A stretch of 64,000 bases of DNA from contig NW_026516847.1 in NCBI RefSeq assembly GCF_025766255.1, positions 1-64,000 on the forward strand. The letters run 5' to 3'. The notes beneath the pieces were generated by a model that was not told the DNA's origin, did not search any database, and saw only the letters and a list, made by a program, of their open reading frames with translations. The DNA is from Zychaea mexicana. Lineage: Eukaryota > Mucoromycota > Mucoromycetes > Mucorales > Lichtheimiaceae. The number at the start of each line of letters is the position of its first letter. The stretch's first letter is position 1. The position numbers and the translations under genes are program-made. This document shows positions 1 through 15,026 of the stretch, piece after piece.

Positions 1-1325
1 CACTAAGAATATAGATGTGGATCAGTTACCAGCGAGGTCATGATACGGCAAACCACAATTGGGGTGGGAGAAAGAAGCTAGGCAATGAACGACGGAACAA
101 GGCGCTTCGACACCACATCGCGCCACAGCAGGCCAAGACTTGATTGATACTCCTTGACAGCAGTAGTGGAAAAGTATGCGTATGTAAAGAAATCTGACCC
201 ATTTGACCATAAGTTGGCTTATCGTGTCAGCACCCGTACTTCCCCTAATTTCCATCACGCCATAACCTGAACAGCCCCACTACCACTATTCACTTACAAA
301 GACGTCGTGCTCGGCTGCATCCTTCTCCAACGGCAGCTTCCAGCAGGCAAATTCAAGCGTGCTTCATCCGCTCTGTAAAGCGCGATATTGGAGTACTCCA
401 CTTCTTTATAGCCATAGTAAATGTGTGTCAGTCGAAATATAAACGATCATGGCAAGCGAATGGGGTTGCGCATATTATCAATCCTATCATGTCATTGAAT
501 GACATCTCATTTTCCAGTTGCCGGTGCCAAAGGCGATTCAACCAATGGACGTGTACTTAGTAACTGCTTATTACAAACTTTAGCAGAGTAACCGACTTCA
601 TACACGTGTTGAAGAAACGGAATCTCTAGTTCTAGTTGATGATTTGATCGAGATCAGGCAACCGGCGTCGTAGCTTCGTTAAGCTCAAAATAACCGAAGA
701 AGAGAAGAAGAAGTGTAAGCGCAGATATTCCGTATAGTGTTAGTGTACATCTCTACGATGCTTAAAAAGCATACTTTCGAAAAAGAACACTTTGCAATCC
801 TCCCACAATAGAGAAAAACCGGGTATTTAATTGTTATTGTTAAGCTACGGCTGGAAGTGTTGTAAACCTGGCTTGACTGCTAGATGTTGAGTACTTGTAC
901 TACCATATGTCACGGTACGTAGACAAGAAGGGTACAAATACCATACTCACTGCGTTTATGACAGCAGCAACTCCTTGTTAAGCGTAATTTCCAAAAGTAG
1001 TTCTTGCAAGTTGTTTTTATGTCATTAGCTTTCAAACGTGCCCTGGTTTGAGGTCTGATGAGCTTCCGTAAGAGGAACCACATGTGACACCTTAATAAGG
1101 AATAGATTGGTGGAGAAAAGAAGATAAAGCGTGTGTCGTTGATGTTGTGTCTCCACAACCTGTCCGTACATCTGTCTAGGTGGTACAGACTCGCATGCAT
1201 TTCGGTCCACCGAACTGAATCTCTCTTTTTCCTTGCAATCGATTTCAACGACAGCTGTTGAACTTGGCCTATCTTTCCCTCTTTTCTCTCTCCAGCTTCC
1301 CTCACTCACTCATTTCTTTTTCCAT
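1..1325. other. Intergenic, upstream of VIP1
   Basis: I see no supported gene here. The open frames are short, overlap on both strands and show no recognisable motif. The last 100 bases before the VIP1 ATG are strongly pyrimidine-rich on the plus strand (CTTTCCCTCTTTTCTCTCTCC), as is common for fungal promoters and 5' leaders. Confidence 0.5.
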
Positions 1326-4300
1326 ATGCCGTCATTATCCTCACCCCAACCCCCACCATCGCCAGGCGACAGAAGAGGCAAACGTATGATATCACGTTTT
1401 CCTTGCTTCCCATCACCCTTCATTTTCCCAGTGAACTAAGAATCAATTTGACCAACATAAATTGTCATTCCTTATATAGACGTGGTAGCGGTATGCTGCT
1501 TGGACAAAAAGGCCCGATCGAAACCGATGCGACACATTCTCAACCGACTGCTCAGTTACGGCGATTACAGCATTGTGATCTTTGGAGACAAGACGATTCT
1601 TGACGAAGGCAAGTTTAGCTTTGAGCAAAGAGAGACAGTGTGCTGTACTGTTTGTTTTGACGCATTGCAACTAATACAAGTCCATTGTTTATAATAATGC
1701 AGAGGTGGAGAATTGGCCTGGGTGTGATTTTTTGATTTGCTTTTTCTCGGATGGATTTCCGTTGGACAAGGCCATTCAATACGTCAAACTCCGTAAGCCA
1801 TTTACTGTCAACAGCGTCGTCATGCAGTCGTTGTTGTGGGACCGACGGGTTGTTTTGGCCATATTGGATGCTATGGGCATTCCAACGCCCCCTCGTCTCG
1901 TTGTCACGCGTGATGGCGGACCTGAAGTCGACCCGGACGCTGCTGGTGCATTTGAGGAGTGCACTGGCATGGATTTGCATCGTGTGTTGGCAAAGTACTC
2001 ACGAAACACAGAAGAGATCAAAATCCATGATGACGAAATAGAGGTCGAGGGCAATTCCTTGTCCAAGACCTTTATCGAAAAGCCTGCCGATGGTGAGAAC
2101 CACAACATCAACATCTACTATAGTAGAGAAAAGGGAGGTGGTGGTCGTCGATTGTTCAGAAAGGTACTACCGTTTCTCGCATACCTGCATGATCGGGTTG
2201 TTAATCGCTGCATCAGCACACGTTACGCAAGTTTGAACATCTTTTGTTACTAAACCCTCCTTTGACTTTAATTGGTCTGTAATAGATTGGAAACAAATCA
2301 AGTGAATTTGATCCTGAGCTCTCGACCCCACAGCAGGAGAACTCGTGGATCTACGAACAGCTGATGGAAACCGAAAATTGCGAGGACATCAAGCTGTATA
2401 CCGTGGGTCCAACTTTTATTCATGCAGAGACCAGAAAGTAAGGAGACAGAAAGAGCGTATGACCAGAAAACGCTGTTTCCTGGGGAAGTATTAACAACCG
2501 AACAACTAGATCGCCAACAGTCGATGGTTTAGTCAAACGGAACACAGACGGAAAAGAAATACGCTATTGCACGGAACTTTCTCCGGAAGAAGAGGATATC
2601 GCCCGCAAAGTTTCCAAAGCATTCGGCCAGACTGTCTGCGGATTAGATATCCTGCGCGTGAACGGCAAATCATATGTCATTGATGTGAACGGCTGGAGCT
2701 TTGTTAAGGGCAGCGATTACTACTATGATCAATGCGCACGACTGTTGAGCGAAGCGTTCTATCGATCTGTACAACGCCGCCCTTCCATGGTAGAAACCAT
2801 CCCTCGAGAAATCGCACCAGAACATTCTTGGCGTATCAAGGGCTTTGTTGCTGTATTCCGACATGCCGATCGTACGCCCAAGGACAAGTCCAAAATCTCA
2901 ACACAAGCCCAGCCATTTATTGATCTTCTTGATGGAAGCACACAAGAAGTCGTCTTTCGGCAAAAGCATCAATTATCATTGGTTGCTCAGGCTGTCGACA
3001 AGTCGCTTGAATTGAACCACAGCGATGCGGACAAGCTACGCTCACTGAAAGAGATTCTCGAAAAGAAGTGGGACTTACCAGGTACCAAGGTACAAGTGAA
3101 GCCGCAATTTGACAAGGAGACCGGAGAAGTCAAGAAGGTTCAAGTGAACGTGAAATGGGGTGGCGAGGTAAGTCAACGAAGAAGAGTTAGCGTTTCCTGA
3201 TATCTCACATACCTTGTCTACATGGACTAGTTTACACACGCTGGCTTGCATCAATCCCGCGATCTGGGCGAGAATCTGCGTAAGGATATGAACATCTTGA
3301 ATCGAAATATCATGGACGACGTCAAAATCTTTAGCAGCTCTGAACGCCGTGTGAGAGCCACAGGTAATAAGAATAGCGATGATATGTCAGGATATGTACC
3401 ATCAGGTGGATCTACAATACTGTGTTTAACACCTTCACCCCGTCCTGATAGCCGATGTGTTCGCTCGACGATTCCTTGGTCAACCCGAGTCAATTGAAGG
3501 CGTCATTTCAGAAAGCAAGTCTTTGCTGGATGATAGCAACGCAGCCAAAGAGCAAGGCGATGCAGTCAAGCGACAACTCAAAACGTTGATCCGGCCAGGC
3601 TATGAGATCCCACAGCTTCAATTAGCCCAAGTAGGCTGGCCCAAAGACATGCCACAGCCTCATGTGGTGATGCAAGAAATTAGTTTGATCATGTCACGTC
3701 TACGACAAATCATGCGTTACAACTGGCAAATCAAGGATGTTGATCAAATTCAAAGACGATGGTGCTGTTTTGAGTCCCCTGCCCTGTTCCGCGAGCGTTG
3801 GGAAAAGCAATTCAAGAACTTCTGCGATCACGGCAGTGGCGACGAGAGCGACGAGGCCGATATTCGAAATAGAATGCATTCTGCGCCTGATCCGGCATGG
3901 ATCCCAGAGCTTTATGATGCACTGAAATACGATGCTTTGCATAACCGCCCCTTTTTGCAGGGTATTTTCAGTGATCCTGATGCACCCGCTCCAGAATCGG
4001 AAACCGGATCAACTGACGGAAGCTCGTCACGGGGTCGTCCTTCCACCGATTCTTCCAGCGTTATCCATGGTAGCAGTGATCTGCGAAAACTGTACAAGTA
4101 CGTCCGCACCATGTTTGACTTTGTGGCGCCTCAAGAGTATGGTATTACGGATGAAGAAAAGAAAAGCATTGGCTTGTTGATTGGGCTACCCTTGCTCAAG
4201 TCGATATTGAGCGACTTGAGAGATATAAAGTATTCGGACAACCCAAAGACACGACTTTACTTTACGAAAGGTAAACAGTAATAGCGTCAAAAACGGGATC

Positions 4301-4873
4301 AATGCTAAATATCACTATCTCCTTTTTATGTAGAATCTCATGTTCATGCATTATTGAATTTGGTGTATCTGTCTGGAGTACCAACCAAGGTCCCTAGAAA
4401 CGCTTTACCAGAGTTGGACTGTAAGTTTTTTTCAGCAGTGACACCAATGCATTTCTTCGTATAAGGGATGCAAATGAATTGACATGCGGTACTGACTATG
4501 CTACAATAGTTTTAACCCAGATCACATTCGAGTTGTACGAGCGTAACAAACACAGTGAACCTGGCAAAGAATATTCGTTGCGGATAGGCTTTAGCTCTGG
4601 TGCCCATTATAAGGATGTCCTTGATATACATCTCGATGCCGAGCATTGTCTTAAGGTTGCACCTCGCACGTAAGTAGAGATTCTGTGTTTATCATTCTTG
4701 CATATAATAACTTCTTTTTCTTTCATATTTGACATAGTAACCTGATCCCACACTTATCGCTTGAAGAAGTCCTGGCTTACCATAATTCATATCTCAATCT
4801 TCCCAACCTTGAGAGCATTGAGCGTCAAATTGAAGAGCGCAAACTATACTACGTCCAAGAAGACAACCAATAA
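1326..4873 (+). CDS. VIP1: Inositol hexakisphosphate/diphosphoinositol kinase (VIP1/Asp1/PPIP5K family)
   Basis: Makes inositol pyrophosphates (1-position kinase on IP6/IP7) in the cytosol and carries a second, phosphatase-like half. Ten exons join in frame to 930 aa: 1326-1383, 1480-1608, 1703-2163, 2286-2437, 2510-3167, 3231-3363, 3452-4270, 4334-4420, 4510-4669, 4738-4873. The N-terminal ATP-grasp kinase half shows VVAVCCLDKKARSKPM, IFGDKTILDE, ENWP and RKPFTVNS-type blocks. The histidine-acid-phosphatase half has RHADRTPK at about residue 384 and the second motif ESHVHALLN near residue 804. Length matches yeast Asp1-type proteins (about 920-1150 aa). The ATG was chosen because the short first exon (19 codons plus one base) splices exactly onto the conserved VVAVCC block. 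Intron 2 (1609-1702) begins with GC instead of GT. The gene converges with RPS5, 279 bp downstream. Confidence 0.95.
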
Positions 4874-5152
4874 CATGAATAATAACATGAATAGAATCAA
4901 TACACACACACACGTTGTAGACTTTCTTGCCTTTCCCTCTCTCTCGAGCACACCCAAACCACAACACTTTACAATAATATACTCCAATCTTTTTTCTTCT
5001 AGTTCGTTTACACGCGCCACAGCAATTGCTTTTTTCCATCTCAATAAATAATCATGACTTCCATTCCGTGCAACAGCTAAGTTTACTTTTGTTTTATTTA
5101 TTGGATACAAAAGATAATAATCCGCAACCCAGGAAAAAGGGTAATATTAACC

Positions 5153-6084
<932 letters not shown>

Positions 6085-7014
6085 GCTAATTATTCGTCAG
6101 GCGAGTTGTAGTAACGTGTTGTTGTTGTTGCAAAATGAGAGACAAAGAAAAAAGTGAATTATAATGGAATGTCGTGTTTAATTTTTGTTTTTTCGTTGTG
6201 GAGAACAAACAGGGTCGACGAGAGTTTGAATGACATAGATTAAATCAAAACGGATGTCGTTAGTATTGATGGATGGATGGATGGATGGATGGCTTTTCTT
6301 TTCTTTATGGATGGTGCTTGGATTTTTACCTTATCGATTAAAGAGGAGGAACTCGAATAGCACTGAACGCTTCAAGTTGCTGGCAGGCGGACCCTCCGGC
6401 TATGCGGTGTTTGAAAAGCACACTTGGGCGTCTATATAGTGGCATAGCTTGCTTCTTTCTTTTTTTTTGATCTGCTCGTCCGTCAACGTTCGCTCAATGT
6501 GCAAGGTATTAGGAACAGGGATAGCAGCAGCTATCAGTCAAGCATTCATAAAGAAAGTATCTCAGTTGTCTCCTAGTCTCCTTTTTTTACACCATGAATC
6601 AGTATGCACATAAAATTTGGAAGTAGTTTAATACATAGAGCAACAGATAGGGTCAATGTAAAATGTACGTACTACTGTATAGCTCTCTAACAAAGAAAAA
6701 GGAGAAATCTACGGCCAAGAAATAACTGCCTAATACGGAGAGGATCAAGCGTAAGCTGTAGATGAAAGGTCTGCAATAGCGCTGTGCAACCTGTCGCTGC
6801 TACTACACCGCTTATGCCGTCGATCCGATCTATCTGCAGCATTTATATATAAACACCCTGAGGCAACGAAAAGGTTTGGCATAAACTTTGCTTCTTTCTC
6901 TGCTTTCTTTTCCCCTTTTTTCTTCAATAGCTACCGTTTTTTCGTTTTTCTTCTTCTTTTTTCTCTACAGCAACACTAAACAGTAACAGCAAAAGACTTT
7001 ATACTTTTTGCAAT
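6085..7014. promoter_or_regulatory. Divergent intergenic region RPS5 / oxysterol-binding protein
   Basis: A 930-bp gap between two divergent start codons, so it must hold both promoters. It contains a GATG microsatellite (6268-6292) and long T/C-rich runs just before the 7015 ATG. No specific factor site was identified. Confidence 0.5.
6268..6292. repeat. (GATG)n microsatellite
   Basis: About six tandem copies of a GATG/ATGG tetranucleotide in the divergent promoter region. Confidence 0.9.
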
Positions 7015-9085
7015 ATGACTCGAAAGAACAGTACCACATCGGGCCCTGATGGCGACCCTGATTGTACCGAGCTTTTGGAGGACGATTCACGCAGCATCCT
7101 CATGGGAATCATAGCACAGCTTGGCAAGGGCACTGATCTCCATCGAGTTACTCTACCTACATTTGTGCTGGAGCCACGCAGCATGTTGGAACGGATCACG
7201 GATTTTATGAGCCATCCTGAACTATTACTAGAGTAAGCAGCCATGATTATGAAGGAACATATATGTTTCTCATGGGGAGCAAAGGGAGATAAGGGATGGG
7301 CGTCGATGCTGGTGGGGGTCATAATGCATCAACGATGTGTGGGTGTGTGGTCAGTTCGTCGTCCGGGTGCACAAGGATTGGGTAACAACGGTGATAATCA
7401 TGCAAAAACGTTTTACACGCACAGAGCCACCACACACACTGATCCTTTGGAGCGATTTATTGGGGTTGTCCGTTTCTTTTTGTCCGGCTGGCATATCAAG
7501 CCCAAAGTAAGAAGAGAGAGAGCGGGTGATGATCATCGTAAACAAAAACATATCCACATAGATGGGGACTCCACGTGAAAATTCCAGGGTTCATCTCTTA
7601 CATACGCTATGTATACCTTTATAAACAATATTCAAAAACTTTTGTAGGGTGTCAAAAAACCGTACAATCCTGTTCTTGGTGAGATATTTCGAAGTCGCTG
7701 GCGTTATGCGAATGGTACCGAAGCAATTTACGTTGCAGAGCAGGTGTCACATCATCCACCGATCAGTGCGTATCATTATGCGAGCCCAGAAAATGGAGTC
7801 ACTATTCAGGGTAACCTGAGACCCAAGCCAAAGTTCCTGGGTAACAGCGCAGCGACTCTTATGGAAGGCTTTTCTACAATCACTATGGCACGTTGGGATG
7901 ACGAGAAATACTGTATCACTATGCCGAATGTCTATGCTCGAGGAATTTTATGTATGTCTTACTACTTTATTTTAAAAACCTGGGGGAAGGTTGTTAAAAA
8001 GGAGACAAGGGTAAAAGACTAACTATGATGATGATGGTTTTGGTGATGGAATTCTTTTGTCATAGTTGGAAAAATGATCATGGAGCTTGGTGACAGCTGT
8101 TACGTTAAATGTCCTGAAAATGGATTCGTTTGCGAACTGGACTTTAAAACCAAAGTATATACAACAGCATGAAATTTTGTGACGTTAATAGATCAATCGA
8201 TAGTTGAATGATGCTTATAGTAAATGACATATCGTATTCAGGGCTTTTTCTCCGGGCAGTACAATGTGGTCACTGGCAAAATAAAAAACGAAGCGACAGG
8301 TCAAGTGCTTAAAGAGATATCCGGAACATGGTCGAATGAACTGTTCATCAGCCCTCCCAAAGTGAGTAACATCGTTATAGGTAGTCTCGTGAATGTATCA
8401 GCTGAAGTCAGTGGCGCTGTCTACTAGCTAATATGTAAATGAAGAAGCTAAATCTGTTACCCATGTCAAAAACAACCATAGTCGTCCAAGAAACAGTCGC
8501 TATTTGATGTGAAGAAGTCAATGATCCATCCCATGATTGTGGAACATGAGCACCGACAGGAAGATCAAGAATCCCGAAGGTAAAGGTTTGTTCTATTTTT
8601 AAATTGTTTGTATGTATGCTAATGTGATACGTACCCACTCGATCTTTTGCATATAATCCATAACACGATATATCAGGCTGTGGGCGAAAGTGACAGATGC
8701 AATCAAGCGGCAGGATATGGACGTTGCAACCGATGAAAAAATGTCGATAGAGGATCGGCAACGGGCAGAAGCTAAAGAGCGTCAGAAACAAGACAATCAA
8801 TTCGAATCACGATATTTTGTCCTGAATAGCGCCAATGAATACGTGCTCAAAGCATCGTCTTCTGGTGATGCCGTTGGAAGCGCTGGCGATGACGGGTAAT
8901 GGTGATGATATGCTCAAATTTTGAGATAATTGGTGGCTGTTGCGTAAATGTTTCCTTGTAATTTACATTTCTTTTTTATATAATGCTGTTTTAGCGCGAC
9001 CACTACTACAATTGCGAATTTAGACGCATTTGTTTTCGGCTCTTCTTCGGTAAAAGGAAACCCATCCAGCACCAACAACAATTAA
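7015..9085 (+). CDS. Oxysterol-binding protein-related lipid transfer protein (short Osh/Kes1-type)
   Basis: Sterol/phosphoinositide exchange protein expected at membrane contact sites. Eight exons join in frame to 406 aa: 7015-7232, 7425-7506, 7648-7951, 8066-8154, 8242-8361, 8482-8579, 8677-8895, 8995-9085. The family signature EQVSHHPP sits at residues 131-138, preceded by KPYNPVLGE and followed by the IQG...PK.KFLGNS block. There is no PH, ankyrin or GOLD domain, so it belongs with the short OSBP class (yeast Osh4-7 size). The central Lys/Glu/Gln-rich stretch (DRQRAEAKERQKQ) is the usual C-terminal helix. The last exon (Thr/Ser/Asn-rich, no family similarity) is less certain; if the preceding intron is not removed, the protein would end at a TAA at 8897-8899. 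Confidence 0.93.
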
Positions 9086-12000
9086 AGCGATCATCAGCCA
9101 GATAATAATACAAGTGCGATCACTGCTAGCTCAAACAACTGCTGCTGCTGATGTTGTTGATGATGGATTATGGCAATAAATTGTTGTGCATGACATACAA
9201 ATGTTGCTGTTGTTCACCTTATTGTAAAACCATGTGTATCTCTGTCACGAGAGAATGTTCATCTTTGTGAATAGAGGAAAAAGGGAAAGGTGTATACATT
9301 CTAAAGCTCAGCCACTATACTACTTTAAAAAGGAATTTGAGAGCCTTTGTTGGCTAAATATGATGTAACCACCGCATATCTTTTTTTTCTGAGATGATCA
9401 GCACACAATTTTTGGATAATTAAATTACCACCTAGTACTGACACAAGAAGTTCAAGTATTATATGATGAAGGAAACCGTTTAAGTATCATAAATGTACTT
9501 AATATGTCAACCCTTAGCTCGTGCTATTTGTAATGTTAGAAGAAACATTTTCGAATAACGAAGAAGAACCAAGGCGGTGGCTGTGAACAGTAATACGTGT
9601 ACGCATAATGCACTACTATATTCATGCCATTTTCGTATAAAAAAATCCGCGTTTTCCCGCCTTTTGCAACGCGTCAGTTATTAGTGAACTAGCAAAGTAG
9701 CCATCCGTATATTAGTTACAGAGTCAATCTCTGAACCTCGGAAATCTCACTAGCAGAACTAAAAACTGTTGGAGTTGCTTGCGAGAGTTTAAGTTGTCTG
9801 TTATTCTTCAATTAAAGCACTAGATGAAAATTTTGGTTTTTATTGTTCGTGGAAGACTGTTAACCTGCGCCAATAGACATTGCGGCCGCTTCCTTGCGGT
9901 TCGTGTGGATATGTTTTATATAGCAAAAACTTAAATCCCACCCGCCCTTCTGGTCGGGAGGAAAAAGTTAAGAGAGTGTAGTAGTGCGTGTGTGACAAGG
10001 TCTGTGCAAGGTTGGAATTCGAGCACCATCATCTAAAATTTTCGTTTCCCAATTAAAGCAGTAGTACTGTGATTAGCATCTTCATGCTTATTCAACCACT
10101 TGACGTAGCTGCAGTGATTATACGAAGACAGCACCAACCTGACTGGTGCTGCGCGCATACATTCCAGGGACCCCACCTTCAGTATACTATACAGTGGCCA
10201 TTCTATGGCGCATCGGTATGATTGATACATAGACTATTTTCTGGGCGCGCTCGTGCTCTTCAAAAAGCACAGGTAGGATTATAGCTAATAGATGCAATAT
10301 GCAGTATGAGGCTGCATATAGCTTCTAGCGCATACAAAATGCTGCCTCTAACGTTTTCTTGCTGACGATAGTTATATGAAATGGAGAAATTCTCTATTGT
10401 AAAGAAAAACGAGGCAGGATGAATTCTCGTATCATATCCAACCAATGTAGTATAAGCATGTGTTATATAGTTCGCCGTAGTAGTAGCTTAGTTTAGTAAG
10501 ATAATCCGATTACATTGATGATCTACCTCCAATGAAAAAGGGGTTTATCTTCTTCGAATGGTTGATCATTCTGTGGACCACATGATAATAATCAGGACTC
10601 ACGGCTGTACATAGGAACAAATTGTGTATCATGTATGGTTCACGTGCTCCTAAGTGAGGTAAACCACGGTTGGCGCATGACAAGCACGTCACTTGATATA
10701 TTCGCGTCCGATTGTTCGGTCTACTTTTGTCGAACAAATAAACTGCCTAACATGACCAAATGTTGGCATGTTCTATGCAGCTAGCAAGATGTACCAGCAA
10801 CAATAACAAGCTTTAGTACATGTGTTAGTGGCAGCGTTGCATAGCAACGGTACAGTAATATTAAAAAAATTATATTTACATTTAAGGGAACAATTGTTGT
10901 AGTTTGAATAATAGTCAGAGCCATTGTGAAGCTGTTTTAATGAGGCACTTGGAAGATATGCAACATCTGCTGCAAATTCTTATACAATAATCCATATGGT
11001 ATGCGTCTCTTACTGATTTGGTAAAGCAACAAGCCGGTATTGAATCTATATACTCTTGATTTATACTCATCTCATCTTCCTAGCGCGTGTGGTATGCATG
11101 GAATGTTTAGTTTCTCCTTAACAAAGACGAGCACTGCTTCAGACAGAAAAAGCGAATTCTCAACAATTCACTAAATCAAATATTATGTTATCACTAGACT
11201 GATGACAATATTGCGCGGGTGCAAGTACAGACACTAAACGTAACAAAATGTATTAGATATGCTTTAGCCATTGAAAGAAACAAAAATGGGATAGAAAGCA
11301 CAAAGTTACCAGACTAGGTGGGTGTAACCTAGGTGTATCACTCGACGATGCTAAAGAGAGTTTCATCTCGATGTTAAAAGCAATAGTGCAGCTTGTTGTA
11401 CTGCATCCGTCACAGGTTCTTTGCTATTATGGCTAGGAGTTGCAGTGGTAGTAAGTAACAATAGTGATGAAAAGTCCCACGGTCCATTTTCGAATACTAC
11501 GCACACCAAAAAAAAGGTACATTCGCTGTCTTCAAATAGTTGATAACAAGTGAAGCAATAGAAGTAGAGGTTGAGTACACGTTTACGAATACAAAAATAA
11601 AATGTCGCGTTTTTCGTGATAAGCGTACACTTTAAACTGAGCTAGCGCAGCTTAGCTTTTTCTTTTCTGTACGATAGGTCATATTGTTGCAACAGCACAC
11701 AAAAGAAGAAGATGCTTTCACTGTTGTGGTGATGTGCCTTTTCGCGAATAATGTGCGACATAAAAGAATACGATAGACACGAAGCGAATAGAGAGTGAGA
11801 ATAGAAAATGCGCCTACATTTTACAACGTAATGTGACACACACACCTATGCGGAGAAGTGACGTAAAAGGTATATTACACAAAAAAGAGGGGTTGGACCC
11901 ACAGCACATAAACTATTATAAGAACGCATCACCAACTCGCACACCATTTCTTTATGTAAGATACAGCGGTTGGGAAAGCCGGGGAATAGAAGATGGCTAA

Positions 12001-12101
12001 GATTCAATAAGTGGTGGGATTATTTAAAAAGGGCTAAGAGCTACTCAATATAACTAAAATATACATGATGGAAGTTGGTATTTCTTGGTCATTTTGTCTT
12101 T
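9086..12101. other. Intergenic, no gene seen
   Basis: Three kilobases of AT-rich sequence between the 3' ends of two convergent genes. Open frames are all under 82 codons and carry no recognisable motif. There is no tRNA-like or repeat structure beyond a short CTG/GTT-rich patch near 9130-9170. Confidence 0.5.
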
Positions 12102-13284
12102 TTAACCAAGCAAAGGTGCGCTTGCAGCATCGGTGTTGCGGCCCAACTTTTTGAAAACAACGGCACGAGCGGGGTACAAGAAGCTCAAAATGGCGAAGGC
12201 AAAGGCGAACCTGTAATTTCATTTTAAACGGTACGTTCACATTAGAAATGAGCCAATCAGAAACCACAAGGATGAGCATCTGCTCTCTATTTATTTACTC
12301 TCATAGAAACTAGGAAACTTACCAGCGAATCCAAGCATCCTGTTGATTGGTGAAGACAGCCAACAATCCAAGAGCAATGACAAAGGCACTGGTGAGATCA
12401 CCCTTTTCCTTCTTGTACTCAACATAGCCGATAGCAGTACCGGCCAAGAACAAGATGCCAATGATCACAAAGATACGGCTCCAGAAACCAGGGCCATCCT
12501 CGCTAACATGAGTGAAAGCCTGGAAGAATCCAACAACAGCAGAGAAGACAATCCAGCCGTGCCAGAGAGAGAAGGGGGCGTGGATAAGAATCATGTCACA
12601 CCACGTAGTAGCAGGATGGTTCTTGCTGAGGTTGTCTATTGTTATGCATAAAGCAACATCGAGAGCGTATGTGATGATGAGTGATCGCCATAGTCAAATA
12701 AGAGTAAGGACGAAACATATACTTACAGAACACGTATGAAACGGAGGAAGCAGTCAGAAGGACGAAGATGAAGCCGATGATGAAGTGGCCGTGTTTCTAT
12801 TGAAAAATGTAAGATAGAGCGCGTGTGAGGTGAAGAGAGACCACAGTTATTTTCTTTCATTAACAGAATACTCACCACAAGCGCGAGCCAAGCAGCGTTG
12901 AGCAAGACAGAAATGACAAAGTGCCAGCCAACACCATGGATGGCCTGCTCGTGGGCAGGTTCAAACCACTGGTAGATGACAAAGGCACCCAAAAGAAGAT
13001 GAATGACAGTCCAGACCCATTCAATCCAGAAGGCTATTATTGCACAGTAATTCCATGTCTGTCAGTCATTCTGTGCGCGTGCGCGTATATGGATCAACGC
13101 GGAAATTGGCTTTTATACATCCACACAGCGACATGATGTACTTACATGGAGTGATGTAGGTTTGACCCTCGCCAATAACATCGTCATTGGGGGCAGGTCC
13201 TACGATGCTGTATACTGTGGTGGACAGGAAGAAAAGATAGACAACGACGTTGACTACCTTTTGGAAAATATGAAGCTTCGACAT
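12102..13284 (-). CDS. Multi-pass membrane protein of unknown function (262 aa)
   Basis: I do not recognise the family. Five exons join in frame on the minus strand: 13146-13284, 12876-13033, 12727-12796, 12323-12635, 12102-12210, giving 262 aa. Hydrophobic segments suggest about six or seven transmembrane helices: residues near 8-28 (VVNVVVYLFFLSTTVYSIVG), 50-65, 80-96, 100-121, 140-165, 175-195, 205-222 and 228-245. The loops carry many Trp and His residues (FWIEWVW, PFSLWHGWIVF, DAWIRW, GVGWHF), and there is a short polar tail ending in PLLG. The shape is reminiscent of tryptophan-rich multi-pass proteins, but no diagnostic motif was found. All intron borders are canonical and phases are consistent, so the gene is probably real and intact. 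Confidence 0.82.
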
Positions 13285-15008
13285 GGTGGTGTTGGCGTAT
13301 CAACAAAGAAGAATCACAAAGCAGAAAGAAGAAAAAGAGAGAGAAAAAGTGGGATGAGTGAAAAAATGAGGTGCTTTTAAAGGTTTTTCAATCTTCTTTA
13401 ATGCAGTAACTCTTAGAGCGAAAGAGTATATGTGAAAAACTTTAACGCGCGCTTCTCTTTGTACAACCCCCAAATGCTGTTGACGGTTCGTGATTAGATT
13501 AGCCCCCAAACTGACAAGCATAACGCTTATGTTTGTTTTTCTCTTCGTTTCGAAACACTTATTGGTTAAGATAACGATCGGATTGTTGCTGCAAGTATAT
13601 ATAGAGCCACCAATACATACTTGTTGTTGTTATTGCAGTAAACGGACTGCTGATGTATGTCACTGCAACCGCCGGAACCCGCTCTTTATATTTTCGTTCT
13701 CGTATGATGCAACTTCAGGTTACTCAACATATGCGCCGACAAAGCATCAAAGGGCGGTAATGTCCGTGTTTAGCACTGAAGGTGGTAAGGGGCAAAGAGA
13801 AGGGGAATCTTCCTGCAGTCCATACCCGCGTAAACAACGCGACAGTTTGACTCTTTTTACTTTCGTTCATAGCAAAAGTAGCTTGCAAGGAAGCATGTCC
13901 TCTGCTGACACTCTTCATCTGCGTTCTTTTCTTTCGGTACTTTAAGGTTGGCCTGCATGAAAGGAAAAACTTCTGCGCACTCTTTTTCTTTGATCGGGTA
14001 AAGTGTCCCGAGGACACCGGAACATTTGCTCATCAGCCTTGTGTAGCGTGATGTACATTATCGAAAAAAAATGTTTTGGTGATACGTGCTACCAACAATC
14101 CGCCTTCGGAGCAAATGTGCTTGCTTTTTTGTCCAAACTTATATAAAAGAGCGGCTGTGCGTCAACTAAGCATAAGCAACCACTTTCATGGTGGGGTTTG
14201 ATGAGGCCACATAGTCAAAAGGGCTGTTTTGTTTATGAGAGCATATAATATATTGTGTTTCTCTCTGTGGAGTGGGTAACTGTCGTTCTTATGACTGTGA
14301 ACATTTTGGGTGCATGTTGCGTAGTTACACGAGCGCCTGGAACCGGATTACTCTCACTCGTTTGCTTCTTTTATCCCATATAGCGACTCGCGCCTAGTGT
14401 ATGTACACAGCACACTGATACTGGAAGGGCACGCCAGGTAGACAAAAGGTGGTACACCTCAACCACCATCCTCGGGCTAAAAAGGCGTGGAAGTCACAGC
14501 ACTCCATATGCTGCTTAAAACTACTTCTGATATAGCAGAGTCTGGGCACAAACCGTCAAAAGTGCATCATCATGATGGTGTCCTCCTGTACATTTAAGCA
14601 AAGGTATGAATTATGTGCTGTTGGATGCGCAGTGAAGTTAACGCCTTTCAATGTGACACGAACAGAGGGATGATCCGTTGACTATATTTTCATCTCCATA
14701 AAGACACTATATCACTTCCATTTATCGCTTTGCCAATCCTACGGACAAAGCATTATCAGCTAGACACCGATCGATGATGCTGTTAGTATTTGGAATATGG
14801 CAACAAACAAGGAATTTTGGACGCACGTCAAATGATGAGTAACTGTTCTTATACCATCATCGTCATTATGCTTGAGACTTGTAACGCAATGTAGCATATG
14901 ATATGTGTCATCAATTTGAAGAGTGATGCAACGATAGCCACCTTTTCTTTTGAACGGATCAAATGCAGCGTGAATGAATTTAATAGCTTAGTCAAAACAA
15001 CAAGCCAA

Positions 15009-15026
15009 CAGCAGCAGCAGCAGCAG
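15009..15026. repeat. (CAG)6 microsatellite
   Basis: Six CAG triplets in intergenic DNA. Confidence 0.85.
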
